NCBI RefSeq assembly: GCF_001905655.1
Contig: NZ_JMHT01000038.1
Coordinates: 45,702 to 109,701, forward strand
Source of the DNA: Mycobacterium sp. ST-F2
GTDB lineage: Bacteria > Actinomycetota > Actinomycetes > Mycobacteriales > Mycobacteriaceae
DNA length: 64,000 nucleotides
Direction of reading: 5' to 3'
The notes beneath the pieces are model-generated. The model did not search any database. It was not told where the DNA came from and saw only the letters and a program-made list of their open reading frames with translations. The translations under genes and the position numbers were made by a program. This document shows, in pieces, positions 8,475 to 17,364 of this stretch. Within the stretch, counting starts at the first letter, position 1. The number at the start of each line of letters is the position of its first letter.

Positions 8475-9641
8475 ATGACAGCCTCGATCGACAACCTGCT
8501 CGGCACGGACGATCTGCTGAGCGCCGAGGACATCGAACTGCGCACCATGGTGCGCCAGTTCGGCGAACAGCGGCTGCGCCCGTTCATCGCCGAGTGGTTC
8601 GAAAACGGTTCGGTTCCGGTGCGTGAGATCGCCACTGAGGTCGGCAAGCTGGGCCTGCTCGGCATGCACCTGACGGGGTACGGCTGCAGCGGTTCGAGCG
8701 CCACCGCATACGGGCTGGTGTGCCAGGAACTGGAGGCCGTCGACAGCGGCATCCGGTCACTGGTTTCGGTGCAGGGTTCGCTCGCGATGTTCGCGATCCA
8801 TCATTGGGGCAGCGAGGAACAACGCGAGCAGTGGCTGCCCGGGATGGCCGCGGGTGACCTGATCGGCTGTTTCGGTCTCACCGAACCGGACTTCGGCTCC
8901 AACCCCGGTGGCATGCGCACCACCGCGCGCCGTGACGGTGACGATTGGGTGCTGAACGGCTCGAAGATGTGGATCACCAACGCCTCCGTCGCCGACGTCG
9001 CGGTGGTGTGGGCGCGCGCCGAGGAAGGCGTGCTGGGATTCGCGGTGCCCACGGACACACCGGGATTCAGCGCCCGGGAGATGACCCGCAAGATGTCGCT
9101 ACGGGCCTCGGTCACCTCGGAGTTCAGCCTCGACGACGTGCGGCTGCCCGAGTCCGCGCGGCTGCCCGGTGCCCGCGGCCTGTCCGGCCCGCTGAGCTGC
9201 CTGTCGGAGGCGCGGTTCGGCATCGTGTTCGGCGCGGTGGGCGCGGCCCGCGACTGTCTGCAGGCGACGCTGGACTACGTCGGCACGCGCATGGTGTTCG
9301 ACAAGACGCTCGCGGAATACCAGCTGACGCAGGCCAAGATCGCGGACATGGCCGTCGAACTCGGCAAAGCGCAACTGCTCGCCCTGCAGCTCGGCCGGCT
9401 CAAAGACGCCGGGAAAATCCGGCCCGAGCAGGTCAGCGTCGGCAAGCTCAACAACGTCCGCGAGGCCATCAAGATCGCGCGGCAATGCCGAACCCTGTTG
9501 GGCGCCAACGGCATCACCCTGGAGTACCCGGTAATCCGGCACGCCAACAACCTGGAGTCGGTGCTGACCTACGAGGGCACGTCCGAGGTGCACCAACTGG
9601 TGATCGCGCAGGCTTTGACGGGAGTCAGCGCGTTCCGCTGA
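8475..9641 (+). CDS. Acyl-CoA dehydrogenase, glutaryl-CoA-dehydrogenase-like
   Basis: 388 residues, flavin-dependent. The ACAD signature is complete: GCFGLTEPDFGSNPGGMRTTA, WVLNGSKMWITNASVADV, and the C-terminal LTYEGTSEVHQLVIAQALTG with catalytic base Glu367. The position of the catalytic Glu and the IRSLVSVQGSLAMFAI segment resemble glutaryl-CoA dehydrogenases more than chain-length FadEs, so oxidation (and perhaps decarboxylation) of a dicarboxylyl-CoA is likely. M. tuberculosis FadE7 is a possible relative (from memory). The last 17 nt overlap the convergent RDD gene. No strong ribosome site is visible. Confidence 0.88.
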   Translation: MTASIDNLLGTDDLLSAEDIELRTMVRQFGEQRLRPFIAEWFENGSVPVREIATEVGKLGLLGMHLTGYGCSGSSATAYGLVCQELEAVDSGIRSLVSVQGSLAMFAIHHWGSEEQREQWLPGMAAGDLIGCFGLTEPDFGSNPGGMRTTARRDGDDWVLNGSKMWITNASVADVAVVWARAEEGVLGFAVPTDTPGFSAREMTRKMSLRASVTSEFSLDDVRLPESARLPGARGLSGPLSCLSEARFGIVFGAVGAARDCLQATLDYVGTRMVFDKTLAEYQLTQAKIADMAVELGKAQLLALQLGRLKDAGKIRPEQVSVGKLNNVREAIKIARQCRTLLGANGITLEYPVIRHANNLESVLTYEGTSEVHQLVIAQALTGVSAFR

Positions 9642-10116
9642 CTCCGCGTTCCCGCCGCACGCAGACGGTGGACATCAGCTTGTCCGCCAAGGTCTGCCGC
9701 TTGGCATCCCAGAGCGGGAACAGGTAGCCGACGAACATCGGGGCGGCATCGACCAGATGGGTCACCTGCCGCACCACCGACCGGACGAATCCGATGGGCT
9801 CCCCGGTCTTTTCTGCGACCACCCGGACGCACAACAGCCGCTTGCCGAGGCTCGAACCCGTAGTGCCCTGCAGATAGCCGTGATTCCACAGCATGAACAG
9901 CGTCGCGACCACGAGGCAGGCCACCCAGACCACGACGCCGGCCACCGAATTTCCGGTGGCGCAGTACGGACCGATGCTGTAGTCCGCTTGCTCGGCAAGG
10001 CATTTCGTCTCGCGCTGCGACCACTCGAACAGGGCGCCGCCGACCACGGCGAACACGGGCGGGACCCGGTCGATCAGACTGGCCGCCACGCGGGTCCACC
10101 AGGGTGCGTAGTTCAC
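9625..10116 (-). CDS. RDD family membrane protein (Pra-like C-terminal domain)
   Basis: 163 residues. An RDD domain: WTRVAASLIDRVPP with the Arg-Asp pair, two or three hydrophobic segments, QGTTGSSLGKRLLCVRVV, and the terminal FPLWDAKRQTLADKLMSTVCV. This matches the RDD part of the M. tuberculosis proline-rich antigen Pra (Rv1078), but here the long proline-rich N-terminus is missing; that kind of tract is instead on the neighbouring 10199-11335 protein. GTG start at 10114-10116, preceded by AGGAC. Its 3' end overlaps the dehydrogenase gene by 17 nt. Confidence 0.87.
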   Translation of the reverse strand: MNYAPWWTRVAASLIDRVPPVFAVVGGALFEWSQRETKCLAEQADYSIGPYCATGNSVAGVVVWVACLVVATLFMLWNHGYLQGTTGSSLGKRLLCVRVVAEKTGEPIGFVRSVVRQVTHLVDAAPMFVGYLFPLWDAKRQTLADKLMSTVCVRRERGVSGTR

Positions 10117-10152
10117 GTCGTCCTGTCACGTTCGATGCTGCCGTAAAACCGT

Positions 10153-10185
10153 TTGGGGGACGCGACCGACGGCCACGTCCCCCAA
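10153..10185 (-). terminator. Hairpin terminator after the Pro-rich membrane protein gene
   Basis: TTGGGGGACG at 10153-10162 pairs perfectly with 10176-10185 around a 13-nt loop. On the minus strand it is followed by a T-rich AACGGTTTTACGG. It separates the gene ending at 10199 from the RDD gene downstream. Confidence 0.7.
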
Positions 10186-10198
10186 TCAGGCTACGACG

Positions 10199-11335
10199 CT
10201 ACGGCGTCAGCGGGGCGACCTGACCACCGCTGAGGCGACGGTAGGTGTACACCAGCATCAGCGAGGCAACCGGAGCCGAGACCAGAACACCCACACCACA
10301 GGCGAGCACGCCTGCCGCGGCGATGAGCCCGGCCACCAGCCAGACCAGGATGACCTGTCCGACATTGGCTTTCACGATCTCGATGCTGGCCTTCAGCGCG
10401 TCGATCGGTGGCAGATTGCGGTCGATGAGAGCCGCGTGCGAGAACATCGCGAACAATGCGACGATCAAACCGGGGATCACGCACAACACGTAGCCGATAC
10501 CCACGAGCACGCCGACGATGAGCGTCAGCAGGATCATCGGGCCGATGTAGCGCGGCTTGAAGAACGAGCCGATGGTGGTCGGCTGTCCGTCAGCGATGCC
10601 GAGCAGGCCGACGTACTGGGCCGACGAGATCGCCGCTCCGACAACGAGTAGCACCAGATATCCGACGACCAGGATGGCGATGCTCGCCGCCCCGAGCGAG
10701 GTGACGCTGTAGGAGTAGCTGAAGCTCGAGTCGTCCGACGAGTAGCTCGACACCGAGGTGTCGGCCAGGCCGAAGGCGCTGAACTCCACGATGCCGGCGA
10801 TCACCCCGACGATGAGACCGTAGACCAGCATCGACACGATCAGCGGTGCCGGATTCTTCGTGAACTTGTTCCACGCCCATGACACCGCGTCGCCGACGCT
10901 GAACGGGGCCGGACCGCCCGGTGCACCGTACTGGTACCCGGCCGGCGGGTACGCCCCGGGAGGCGGAGGCGCGAAACCACCCTGCGGCGGCGGAGGCGGC
11001 GGGTAGGCACCGCCCGGCGGTGGCGGCGGCGGCGCATATCCACCTTGAGGCGGCGGGTAGCCACCCTGCGGAGGGGGCGGGTAACCACCCTGCGGGGGCG
11101 GTGGGAAGCCTTGCCCCGGAGGGGGCGGGTAGCCACCCTGCGGAGGCGGCGGGAAACCTTGCCCCGGAGGGGGCGGCGGCGGGTAACCGCCCGGCGGGGA
11201 CTGCGGGATGTACTCCGTCGGAGCGCCTCCCGGAGGCGGCGGGGGCGGAGCCCCTCCCGGAGGCGGCTGCGGGATGTACTCCGTCGGCTTGTTGGCGTCC
11301 GGCGGCGGAGTGCCGTCCGTCGGTTGGTCCGTCAT
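10199..11335 (-). CDS. Large Pro/Gly/Tyr-rich multi-pass membrane protein
   Basis: 378 residues. The first 145 are a striking low-complexity tract made of PPPPQGG and GGYPPPP units, including two TEYIPQ motifs. The rest has about five or six membrane segments: NPAPLIVSMLVYGLIVGVIAGIVEF, ASIAILVVGYLVLLVVGAAI, IGPMILLTLIVGVLVGIGYVLCVIPGLIVALFAMF, and VILVWLVAGLIAAAGVLACGVGVLV. A Ser/Tyr/Asp-rich loop (VSSYSSDDSSFSYSYS) lies between the first two. No catalytic motif is visible. The ATG is preceded by GGAGGG. It probably follows the dispanin and DUF2752 genes in one transcript and ends at the hairpin 10153-10185. Confidence 0.85.
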   Translation of the reverse strand: MTDQPTDGTPPPDANKPTEYIPQPPPGGAPPPPPPGGAPTEYIPQSPPGGYPPPPPPGQGFPPPPQGGYPPPPGQGFPPPPQGGYPPPPQGGYPPPQGGYAPPPPPPGGAYPPPPPPQGGFAPPPPGAYPPAGYQYGAPGGPAPFSVGDAVSWAWNKFTKNPAPLIVSMLVYGLIVGVIAGIVEFSAFGLADTSVSSYSSDDSSFSYSYSVTSLGAASIAILVVGYLVLLVVGAAISSAQYVGLLGIADGQPTTIGSFFKPRYIGPMILLTLIVGVLVGIGYVLCVIPGLIVALFAMFSHAALIDRNLPPIDALKASIEIVKANVGQVILVWLVAGLIAAAGVLACGVGVLVSAPVASLMLVYTYRRLSGGQVAPLTP

Positions 11336-11386
11336 GTTTCGTCCCTCCGAGCTATGTCGATGTGGCGTTTCTAGTTACAACCTGAA

Positions 11387-11815
11387 CTACACGTACAACG
11401 AAATGAACGGCGCTATCGGCACATTGCGAATAACAAACCAAATGCACAGTACCGTCAAAACAACCGGAGCGGCCCAGCGACGATGCTGCCAACTGGTGAT
11501 TTTTCGGCCCGCCACGCGACCGTAAGTCCATGCGCCGTATGACCAGACGAGCAGGATCAACGCCACCACGGCGACCGCGTTGAAGCGGAGCGCAGCCGAA
11601 ATGTCGCCGTGCATAAGGGAATACAGCATTCGCATGCTGCCGCAGCCGGGACAGTCGGTGCCCAGCAACGCCTTCGTCGGACAGACCGGAATGGGGCCAC
11701 CGGGCACCGTCGGATCGCTCAACCACACTGCACAGCACGCCACGCCGGCGACGGCTGCAACGCCGAGCGGCCCAAGGAGCGGGCCAACCGCTTTGGGCCG
11801 CTGCAGGTGTTGCAT
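11387..11815 (-). CDS. DUF2752 membrane protein
   Basis: 142 residues with three hydrophobic helices. The DUF2752 signature is present: CPTKALLGTDCPGCGSMRMLYSLMHGDISAALRFN, with the paired CPGCG cysteines. Members are small, usually uncharacterised bacterial membrane proteins. It starts 12 nt after the dispanin gene and lies about 50 nt before the Pro-rich gene, all on the minus strand. Function unknown. Confidence 0.88.
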   Translation of the reverse strand: MQHLQRPKAVGPLLGPLGVAAVAGVACCAVWLSDPTVPGGPIPVCPTKALLGTDCPGCGSMRMLYSLMHGDISAALRFNAVAVVALILLVWSYGAWTYGRVAGRKITSWQHRRWAAPVVLTVLCIWFVIRNVPIAPFISLYV

Positions 11816-11827
11816 TGGTCTGCCTGG

Positions 11828-12202
11828 TCAGCCGGAATACGACGTCGAGAACGACACCGCGCCGATGAGCATCAGCAGGACGTAGATGACGGCCACGACG
11901 GCACCGGCGATGGCACCCCACATGGCCCACTTCTTGGCGTCGTCCGCCGCGGCTTGCGCGAGGTCGGGCCGGCCCTGCTGCCACAGTCCGGAGACCTGGG
12001 TGGCCTTGACGATCGACACGATGCCGAACGGCAGGCAGCAGAAGATGGTGACGAGGATGCCCCACACCAGGTTGTTGTCGGGCGGCCCGCCGGCGCCGGG
12101 ATATCCACCGGGCGGCGGGTAACCGCCTGGCGGAGGCGGCGGGAAATTGCCCGGAGGCGGCGGCGGGAAATTCCCGGGCGGCGGAGGCGGGTACTCGGTC
12201 AT
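11828..12202 (-). CDS. CD225/dispanin (IFITM-like) family protein
   Basis: 124 residues. Pro/Gly-rich N-terminus (repeats of PPPPPGNF) then a CD225 domain: NNLVWGILVTIFCCLPFGIVSIVKATQVSGLWQQG with the paired cysteines C-C before LPFGI that are palmitoylated in vertebrate IFITMs. A second helix follows (AMWGAIAGAVVAVIYVLLMLIGAV). Bacterial dispanins are widespread in actinobacteria with no established function. First gene of the likely three-gene minus-strand operon dispanin - DUF2752 - Pro-rich membrane protein. Confidence 0.9.
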   Translation of the reverse strand: MTEYPPPPPGNFPPPPPGNFPPPPPGGYPPPGGYPGAGGPPDNNLVWGILVTIFCCLPFGIVSIVKATQVSGLWQQGRPDLAQAAADDAKKWAMWGAIAGAVVAVIYVLLMLIGAVSFSTSYSG

Positions 12203-12287
12203 TGTGGCCTTTCCAAAGGTGAACAGCGAGAAGCGAGCGGTCTCGCCCTACCGGAGAAGATAAGTCAATCCCCTCCCACTTACGCGG

Positions 12288-13682
12288 CTATTTACGCGAG
12301 CCGCCCTGCGACAGGAACCCGAGCAGATCGTGCCGCGTCAGCACGCCGACGGGCTTGCCGTCGTCGACGACCATCACGGCGTCGACCTCGCGCAGTTCCT
12401 TGGCCGCCGCGGAGGCCAGCTCGCCGGCACCGATGAGCGGCAGCGGCGGGCTCATGTGCTGCGCCACCGCGTCGGCCAGTTTGGCCCGGCCTTCGAAAAC
12501 CGCTGAGAGCAGCTCACGTTCGGACACGCTGCCCGCGACCTCGCCGGCCATCACGGGTGGCTCGGCCCCGACGACGGGCATCTGCGAGACGCCGTACTCG
12601 CGCAGGATGCCGATGGCGTCGCGCACCGTCTCCGACGGGTGGGTGTGCACCAGGTCCGGCAGGGCGCCGGACTTGCCGCGCAGCACGTCGCCGACGGTGT
12701 GCTCCTCGGGCGTGCCGTCCAACCGGGTGCGCAGGAAGCCGTACGACGACATCCACTCGTCGTTGAAAACCTTTGACAGATAACCTCTTCCACCATCCGG
12801 CAGCAGGACGACGACGACGGCGTCGGGACCTTCGCGCTCGGCGACCTTGATCGCCGCGACGGCGGCCATGCCGCACGAGCCACCGACCAGCAGCGCCTCT
12901 TCGCGCGCCAGGCGCCGGGTCATCTCGAAAGAGTCGGCATCCGACACCGCGATGATCTCGTCGGGCACGCTCGGGTCGTAGGCCGACGGCCAGAAGTCCT
13001 CACCGACGCCCTCGACCAGGTACGGCCGGCCGGTGCCGCCCGAGTACACCGAACCCTCGGGGTCGACGCCGACGACCTTGACCCGGCCGTCCGAGACCTC
13101 CTTGAGGTAGCGGCCGGTGCCGGTGATGGTGCCGCCGGTACCCACGCCCGCGACGAAATGCGTGATCTTGCCGTCGGTGTCGGCCCAGATTTCCGGGCCG
13201 GTGGTCTCGTAGTGGCTTGCCGGGCCGTTCGGGTTGGAGTACTGGTCGGGCTTCCAGGCACCGTCGATCTCGGTGACCAGGCGGTTGGAGACGCTGTAGT
13301 AGCTGTCCGGGTGGTCGGGGGCCACGGCCGTCGGGCAGACGACGACGTCGGCGCCGTACGCGCGCAGCACGTTCTGCTTGTCCTCGCTGACCTTGTCCGG
13401 GCAGACGAAGATGCACTTGTAGCCGCGCTGCTGCGCGACGATGGCGAGCCCGACACCGGTGTTACCGGAGGTCGGTTCGACGATGGTCCCGCCCGGCTTG
13501 AGCAGCCCGGCCGCCTCGGCGGCGTCGATCATCTTGACCGCGATGCGGTCCTTCGCGCTGCCGCCGGGGTTGAGGTATTCGATCTTGGCCGCCACCACCC
13601 CCGACCCCGCCGGCACAACCGAGTTCAGTTGGACCAGAGGCGTATTGCCGATGAGTTCACTTACGTGGCGGGCGATGCGCAT
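12288..13682 (-). CDS. cbs: Cystathionine beta-synthase
   Basis: 464 residues, the length I recall for M. tuberculosis Cbs (Rv1077). It joins serine and homocysteine to make cystathionine (reverse transsulfuration). PLP lysine is K44 in NPGGSAKDR. The phosphate-binding loop VEPTSGNTGVGLA and the second glycine-rich motif GTGGTITGTGRYLKE are present. Two CBS domains occupy about residues 335-460 (TVRDAIGILREYGVSQMPVV and AVMVVDDGKPVGVLTRHDLLGFL); in the family these bind adenosyl ligands. It lies 42 nt after the lipU-like gene on the same strand. Confidence 0.95.
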   Translation of the reverse strand: MRIARHVSELIGNTPLVQLNSVVPAGSGVVAAKIEYLNPGGSAKDRIAVKMIDAAEAAGLLKPGGTIVEPTSGNTGVGLAIVAQQRGYKCIFVCPDKVSEDKQNVLRAYGADVVVCPTAVAPDHPDSYYSVSNRLVTEIDGAWKPDQYSNPNGPASHYETTGPEIWADTDGKITHFVAGVGTGGTITGTGRYLKEVSDGRVKVVGVDPEGSVYSGGTGRPYLVEGVGEDFWPSAYDPSVPDEIIAVSDADSFEMTRRLAREEALLVGGSCGMAAVAAIKVAEREGPDAVVVVLLPDGGRGYLSKVFNDEWMSSYGFLRTRLDGTPEEHTVGDVLRGKSGALPDLVHTHPSETVRDAIGILREYGVSQMPVVGAEPPVMAGEVAGSVSERELLSAVFEGRAKLADAVAQHMSPPLPLIGAGELASAAAKELREVDAVMVVDDGKPVGVLTRHDLLGFLSQGGSRK

Positions 13683-13724
13683 GGGTACATGTTGTCAGGC
13701 CGCTCCCGGGTTGCGCATGCGGGA

Positions 13725-14777
13725 TTACCAGGTTGCCTCGCGGATGTACTCGCCGATCTGCTTCAGCGAGCGGTCGGCTTCCTTGACCAGCGGGGCAGCG
13801 AGTTGGAACACGTGCATCTGGCCGGGCCACACGTGCACCTCGACCGGCACGCCGCTGGCAGCCAGCATGTGCGCGGCCTTGCGGGCATCGTTGAGGAGGA
13901 CCTCGGAACCCGAGACGTGGATCAGGGTGCGCGGCAGCCCGGGCTCGATGTGGTCCAGCGGCTCGTAGACCTCTTCGGGCTTTCCGTCGACGATGTGGCG
14001 CGACGCGGCATGCTCGATGAGCTCGATCAGCGCATCGAAGGCGTGCGCGGGGAACATCGCGTCGGACTTCATGTTCGGGTGCTGGGCCCGGCTGTCGTTG
14101 TCGATCTCGAACAGCGGAGACATGGTCGCCACGGCGGCCGGCAGCTCGCCGTCCTCCTGCAGCTTCTCGGCCAGGGCCAATGACAGGTAGCCGCCGGCCG
14201 AATCCCCGGCCAGCACGATCTGATCCGGCTCGTAGCCCTTCAGGCGCAGCCAGCGGTAGGCGTCGTAACAGTCCTCGATGGCCTGGCCGATCGAGTGCTT
14301 CGGGATCATCCGGTAGTCGACGACCAGGACGGGAGCGTCGGCGTACTTCGACAGCGCGCCGACCACGCGGCCGTGGGTGTGCACACCGCAGGTCAGGAAT
14401 GCCCCGCCGTGCATGTAGAGGATGACGCTGCGCCTGCCGTCGGCCGGCAGCACGCCCTTGGCTCGAACGAGGTGCGCCGTACAGTTCGGCAAACCGATGG
14501 TCGCGCGGATGGTACCCGGCTCGGGCCTCATCACCCGGGCGACGAAGTCGACCATTCCCCACGGCCAGGGGGCCTTCGGAGCGTAGCTGCCGATGGTCAG
14601 AGTTGACTTGATGGCGAGGGTCGCGGCAACCGACATCAGCCGGCCGGCGAGGCTCGGACCGTCCTCGATGACCTCTACCGGCGCGCCGTCGCTGACCGGA
14701 TAGCGGCGTGGTTTCCGCCCCTTAACAGGACTTATAGCAACACTATGGGTTCTGACAACCCTGCTCGGTGCGGTCAT
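13725..14777 (-). CDS. lipU: Alpha/beta hydrolase, hormone-sensitive-lipase family (LipU-like)
   Basis: 350 residues. HSL/family IV esterase: oxyanion motif YMHGGAFLTCG, nucleophile elbow GDSAGGYLSLAL, acid in the VSGSEVLLNDARK region, and histidine in GQMHVFQLAAPL. It should hydrolyse short to medium acyl esters. I chose ATG 14775-14777 because AGGAG lies 8 nt upstream; the longer frame to 14885 has no ribosome site. Context matches M. tuberculosis Rv1076 next to cbs (from memory). Divergent from the SGNH hydrolase gene. Confidence 0.9.
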   Translation of the reverse strand: MTAPSRVVRTHSVAISPVKGRKPRRYPVSDGAPVEVIEDGPSLAGRLMSVAATLAIKSTLTIGSYAPKAPWPWGMVDFVARVMRPEPGTIRATIGLPNCTAHLVRAKGVLPADGRRSVILYMHGGAFLTCGVHTHGRVVGALSKYADAPVLVVDYRMIPKHSIGQAIEDCYDAYRWLRLKGYEPDQIVLAGDSAGGYLSLALAEKLQEDGELPAAVATMSPLFEIDNDSRAQHPNMKSDAMFPAHAFDALIELIEHAASRHIVDGKPEEVYEPLDHIEPGLPRTLIHVSGSEVLLNDARKAAHMLAASGVPVEVHVWPGQMHVFQLAAPLVKEADRSLKQIGEYIREATW

Positions 14778-14970
14778 CGCCACCACTCCTACGCCTTTGT
14801 AGTTCCGGTGCACTTCGTTATTTACGTCACTTTTCAGACAACCCGCGTAACTTAGCTTGCCACTGGTACATAGATCAACAATCAAAGTCGCCGAATTGAT
14901 GCCACAGTCGATATGTTTACGTAACCGAGGCGCCCGCGGTTCATCGACCTGCGAATCTCCGCAACCGACC

Positions 14971-14976
14971 TAAACT
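14971..14976 (+). promoter_or_regulatory. -10 box for a leaderless SGNH hydrolase transcript
   Basis: TAAACT matches TANNNT and leaves exactly 7 nt before the GTG start at 14984, the spacing expected when transcription begins at the start codon. Confidence 0.6.
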
Positions 14977-14983
14977 GAACGTC

Positions 14984-15952
14984 GTGGGCATACGTGCACC
15001 GCGCCGGACGACCATCGCTCTGGCGACCGCAGCCACCATTGCCTCGACGGGCTCGGCCTACGTCGGGGCACGAAACCTTTTGAGCGGCCAGGCGGCCAAG
15101 GCGCGCCGGGTCATCCCCAAGTCCTGGGAAGTCCCGCCCCGCGCCGACGGCGTCTACAGCCCCGCCGGCGGACCCGTCGAAAAGTGGCAGCGTGGCGTGC
15201 CTTTCGACCTCCACCTGATGATCTTCGGCGACTCGACCGCCACCGGCTACGGCTGCCGCGTCGCCGACGAGGTGCCCGGCGTGCTCTTGGCCCGCGGCCT
15301 GGCGCATCAGTCCGGCAAGCGCATCCGGCTGTCGACCAAGGCCATCGTCGGGGCCACGTCCAAGGGCCTGTCCGGCCAGATCGACGCCATGTTCGTGGCC
15401 GGTCCCCCGCCGGACGCCGCCGTCATCATGATCGGCGCCAACGACATCACCGCCGTCAACGGCATCGGCCAGTCGGCCCGCCGGCTCGGCAACGCGGTGC
15501 AGCGCCTGCATGCCAGCGGCGCGGTGGTCATCGTCGGCACCTGCCCGGATTTCGGCGCCATCGCGGCCATCCCCCAGCCGCTGCGTTTCGTCGCCCGCAA
15601 TCGCGGCCTGCGCCTCGCCCGCGCGCAGGCAGGACAGGTCCGGTCGTACGGCGGCGTACCGGTGCCGTTCTCGGACCTGCTGGCGCCCGATTTCCTCAAG
15701 GCACCCGAGGTGCTGTTCTCCTCGGACATGTTCCATCCGTCGGCAGCCGGATACTCCCTGGCCGCCCAGCAGCTGCTGCCCGCCCTGTGTGAAGCGTTGG
15801 GCGAGTGGACAACTGACTCGCCTCCGGCATCCGCGCTGGTCTCCCGGACCGCGGACGTGACGAGCCTGCTGGCCCGGGTGGCCGGCGTGTCACGCCTGTG
15901 GCGGCGCACGACAGGCGTACCCGCGCCGATCGTCGCTCCCGTCACGGGATAA
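14984..15952 (+). CDS. SGNH/GDSL hydrolase, exported or membrane-anchored
   Basis: 322 residues. A basic N-terminus followed by a hydrophobic segment (IALATAATIASTGSAYVGA) suggests a signal anchor. SGNH blocks: block I FGDSTATGYG with Ser84, block III MIGANDIT (Asn), and block V DMFHPSAAGY with the Asp/His pair. Such enzymes are esterases or lipases, often acting on the envelope. The position matches M. tuberculosis Rv1075c (from memory). GTG start, supported by the -10 box 7 nt upstream. fadA3 follows. Confidence 0.88.
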   Translation: MGIRAPRRTTIALATAATIASTGSAYVGARNLLSGQAAKARRVIPKSWEVPPRADGVYSPAGGPVEKWQRGVPFDLHLMIFGDSTATGYGCRVADEVPGVLLARGLAHQSGKRIRLSTKAIVGATSKGLSGQIDAMFVAGPPPDAAVIMIGANDITAVNGIGQSARRLGNAVQRLHASGAVVIVGTCPDFGAIAAIPQPLRFVARNRGLRLARAQAGQVRSYGGVPVPFSDLLAPDFLKAPEVLFSSDMFHPSAAGYSLAAQQLLPALCEALGEWTTDSPPASALVSRTADVTSLLARVAGVSRLWRRTTGVPAPIVAPVTG

Positions 15953-15993
15953 ATTCGCCAGGAAGTATTTCCTGGATCCTTAGGAGCTCCGTC

Positions 15994-17211
15994 ATGCCCG
16001 AAGCCGTCATCGTCTCCACCGCCCGCTCCCCCATCGGCCGTGCCGTCAAGGGCTCGCTGGCCACCATGCGGCCCGACGACCTCGCCGCCCAGATGGTGCG
16101 CGCCGCGCTGGACAAGGTGCCCGCGCTCGACCCGCGCGATGTCGCCGACCTGATGATCGGCTGCGGACAGCCCGGTGGTGAGGCCGCCTACAACATCGGC
16201 CGCGCGGTGGCCGTCGAGCTCGGCTACGACTTCATGCCGGGCACCACCGTCAACCGCTACTGCTCGTCGTCGCTGCAGACCACCCGGATGGCGTTCCACG
16301 CCATCAAGGCCGGCGAGGGCGACGTGTTCATCTCGGCCGGTGTCGAGACCGTGTCGCGCTTCGGCGTCGGCGCTGCCGACGGCGCCCCGAACAGCAAGAA
16401 CTCGCTGTTCGACGACGCTCAGGCCCGCACCCTCAAGCAGGCCGAGGGCGCCACCGAGTGGCACGACCCCCGCGAAGACGGCGTCCTGCCCGACGTCTAC
16501 ATCGCCATGGGCCAGACCGCCGAGAACGTCGTGCTGCACACCGGCATCAGCCGTGAGGACCAGGACCACTGGGGCGTCCGCTCGCAGAACAAGGCCGAGG
16601 AAGCCATCAACGCCGGCTTCTTCGAGCGCGAGATCGTCCCGGTCACCCTGCCCGACGGCACCATCGTCTCCAAGGATGACGGCCCGCGCGCCGGCACCAC
16701 CTACGAGAAGATCAGCCAGCTGCAGCCGGTGTTCCGCCCGAACGGCACCATCACCGCCGGTAACGCCTGCCCGCTGAACGACGGCGCCGCGGCCCTCGTG
16801 ATCATGAGCGACGAGAAGGCCAAGGCCCTCGGCCTGACCCCGCTGGCGCGCATCGTCTCGACCGGGGTGTCGGGCCTGTCGCCGGAGATCATGGGTCTGG
16901 GCCCGATCGAGGCCGTCAAGCAGGCCCTCGGCCGTGCCAACATGGCCATCGGCGACGTCGACCTCTACGAGATCAACGAGGCCTTCGCCGTGCAGGTGCT
17001 GGGCTCGGCCCGTGCCCTGGGCATGGACGAAGACCGCCTGAACGTCTCCGGTGGCGCCATCGCCCTCGGCCACCCGTTCGGCATGACCGGCGCCCGCATC
17101 ACCGCGACGCTGATCAACAACCTGCAGACCCACGACAAGCAGTTCGGCATCGAGACCATGTGTGTCGGTGGTGGCCAGGGTATGGCGATGATCATCGAGC
17201 GGCTTTCGTAA
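15994..17211 (+). CDS. fadA3: Acetyl-CoA acetyltransferase (thiolase) FadA3
   Basis: 405 residues. Degradative/biosynthetic thiolase: nucleophilic Cys90 in NRYCSSSLQT, NEAFAVQ, GHPFGMTGAR with the catalytic His, and the second Cys in MCVGGGQGMAM. It cleaves 3-ketoacyl-CoA or condenses acetyl-CoA. ATG at 15994 is chosen for the AGGAG 8 nt upstream; the longer frame runs into the previous gene. Position matches M. tuberculosis Rv1074c (from memory). A 63-bp palindromic element begins 41 nt after the stop. Confidence 0.94.
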   Translation: MPEAVIVSTARSPIGRAVKGSLATMRPDDLAAQMVRAALDKVPALDPRDVADLMIGCGQPGGEAAYNIGRAVAVELGYDFMPGTTVNRYCSSSLQTTRMAFHAIKAGEGDVFISAGVETVSRFGVGAADGAPNSKNSLFDDAQARTLKQAEGATEWHDPREDGVLPDVYIAMGQTAENVVLHTGISREDQDHWGVRSQNKAEEAINAGFFEREIVPVTLPDGTIVSKDDGPRAGTTYEKISQLQPVFRPNGTITAGNACPLNDGAAALVIMSDEKAKALGLTPLARIVSTGVSGLSPEIMGLGPIEAVKQALGRANMAIGDVDLYEINEAFAVQVLGSARALGMDEDRLNVSGGAIALGHPFGMTGARITATLINNLQTHDKQFGIETMCVGGGQGMAMIIERLS

Positions 17212-17251
17212 GTCTCTGGAGCAGTCTCTGAAGCGGCGTCCCGCCGCCTCG

Positions 17252-17314
17252 CGTTGACCCTGTACTCAGGGCGCAAAAGTTCAAGTGACTTGCGGCCCAG
17301 GTACAGGGTCAACG
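17252..17314. repeat. 63-bp palindromic element, copy A
   Basis: CGTTGACCCTGTAC at 17252-17265 is exactly complementary to 17301-17314. The centre (GGGCGCAA ... TTGCGGCCC) is also largely self-complementary, so the whole element folds as one hairpin. It has the same 63-bp length and terminal arms as copies C and D on the other side of the DUF559 gene. Confidence 0.85.
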
Positions 17315-17333
17315 TGTTTCTGGGGGCGTCTTG

Positions 17334-17364
17334 CGTTCACCCTGAACCCACGGCTCAACTCAAG
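17334..17364. repeat. Degenerate half copy (B) of the palindromic element
   Basis: CGTTCACCCTGAACCCACGG matches the left half of copies A and D (compare CTTGACCCTGAAACCACGG in D). It has no right arm. It overlaps the 3' end of the DUF559 gene, whose stop lies at 17360-17362. Confidence 0.6.

Noticed and set aside
11040..11270. G-rich short repeats as a mobile repeat
   Set aside because: They encode the Pro-Gly-Tyr tract of the 10199-11335 protein.
15307..17133. 608-codon minus-strand frame across the SGNH hydrolase and fadA3
   Set aside because: It is antisense to two clear genes and has no family motif; third-position GC bias explains it.
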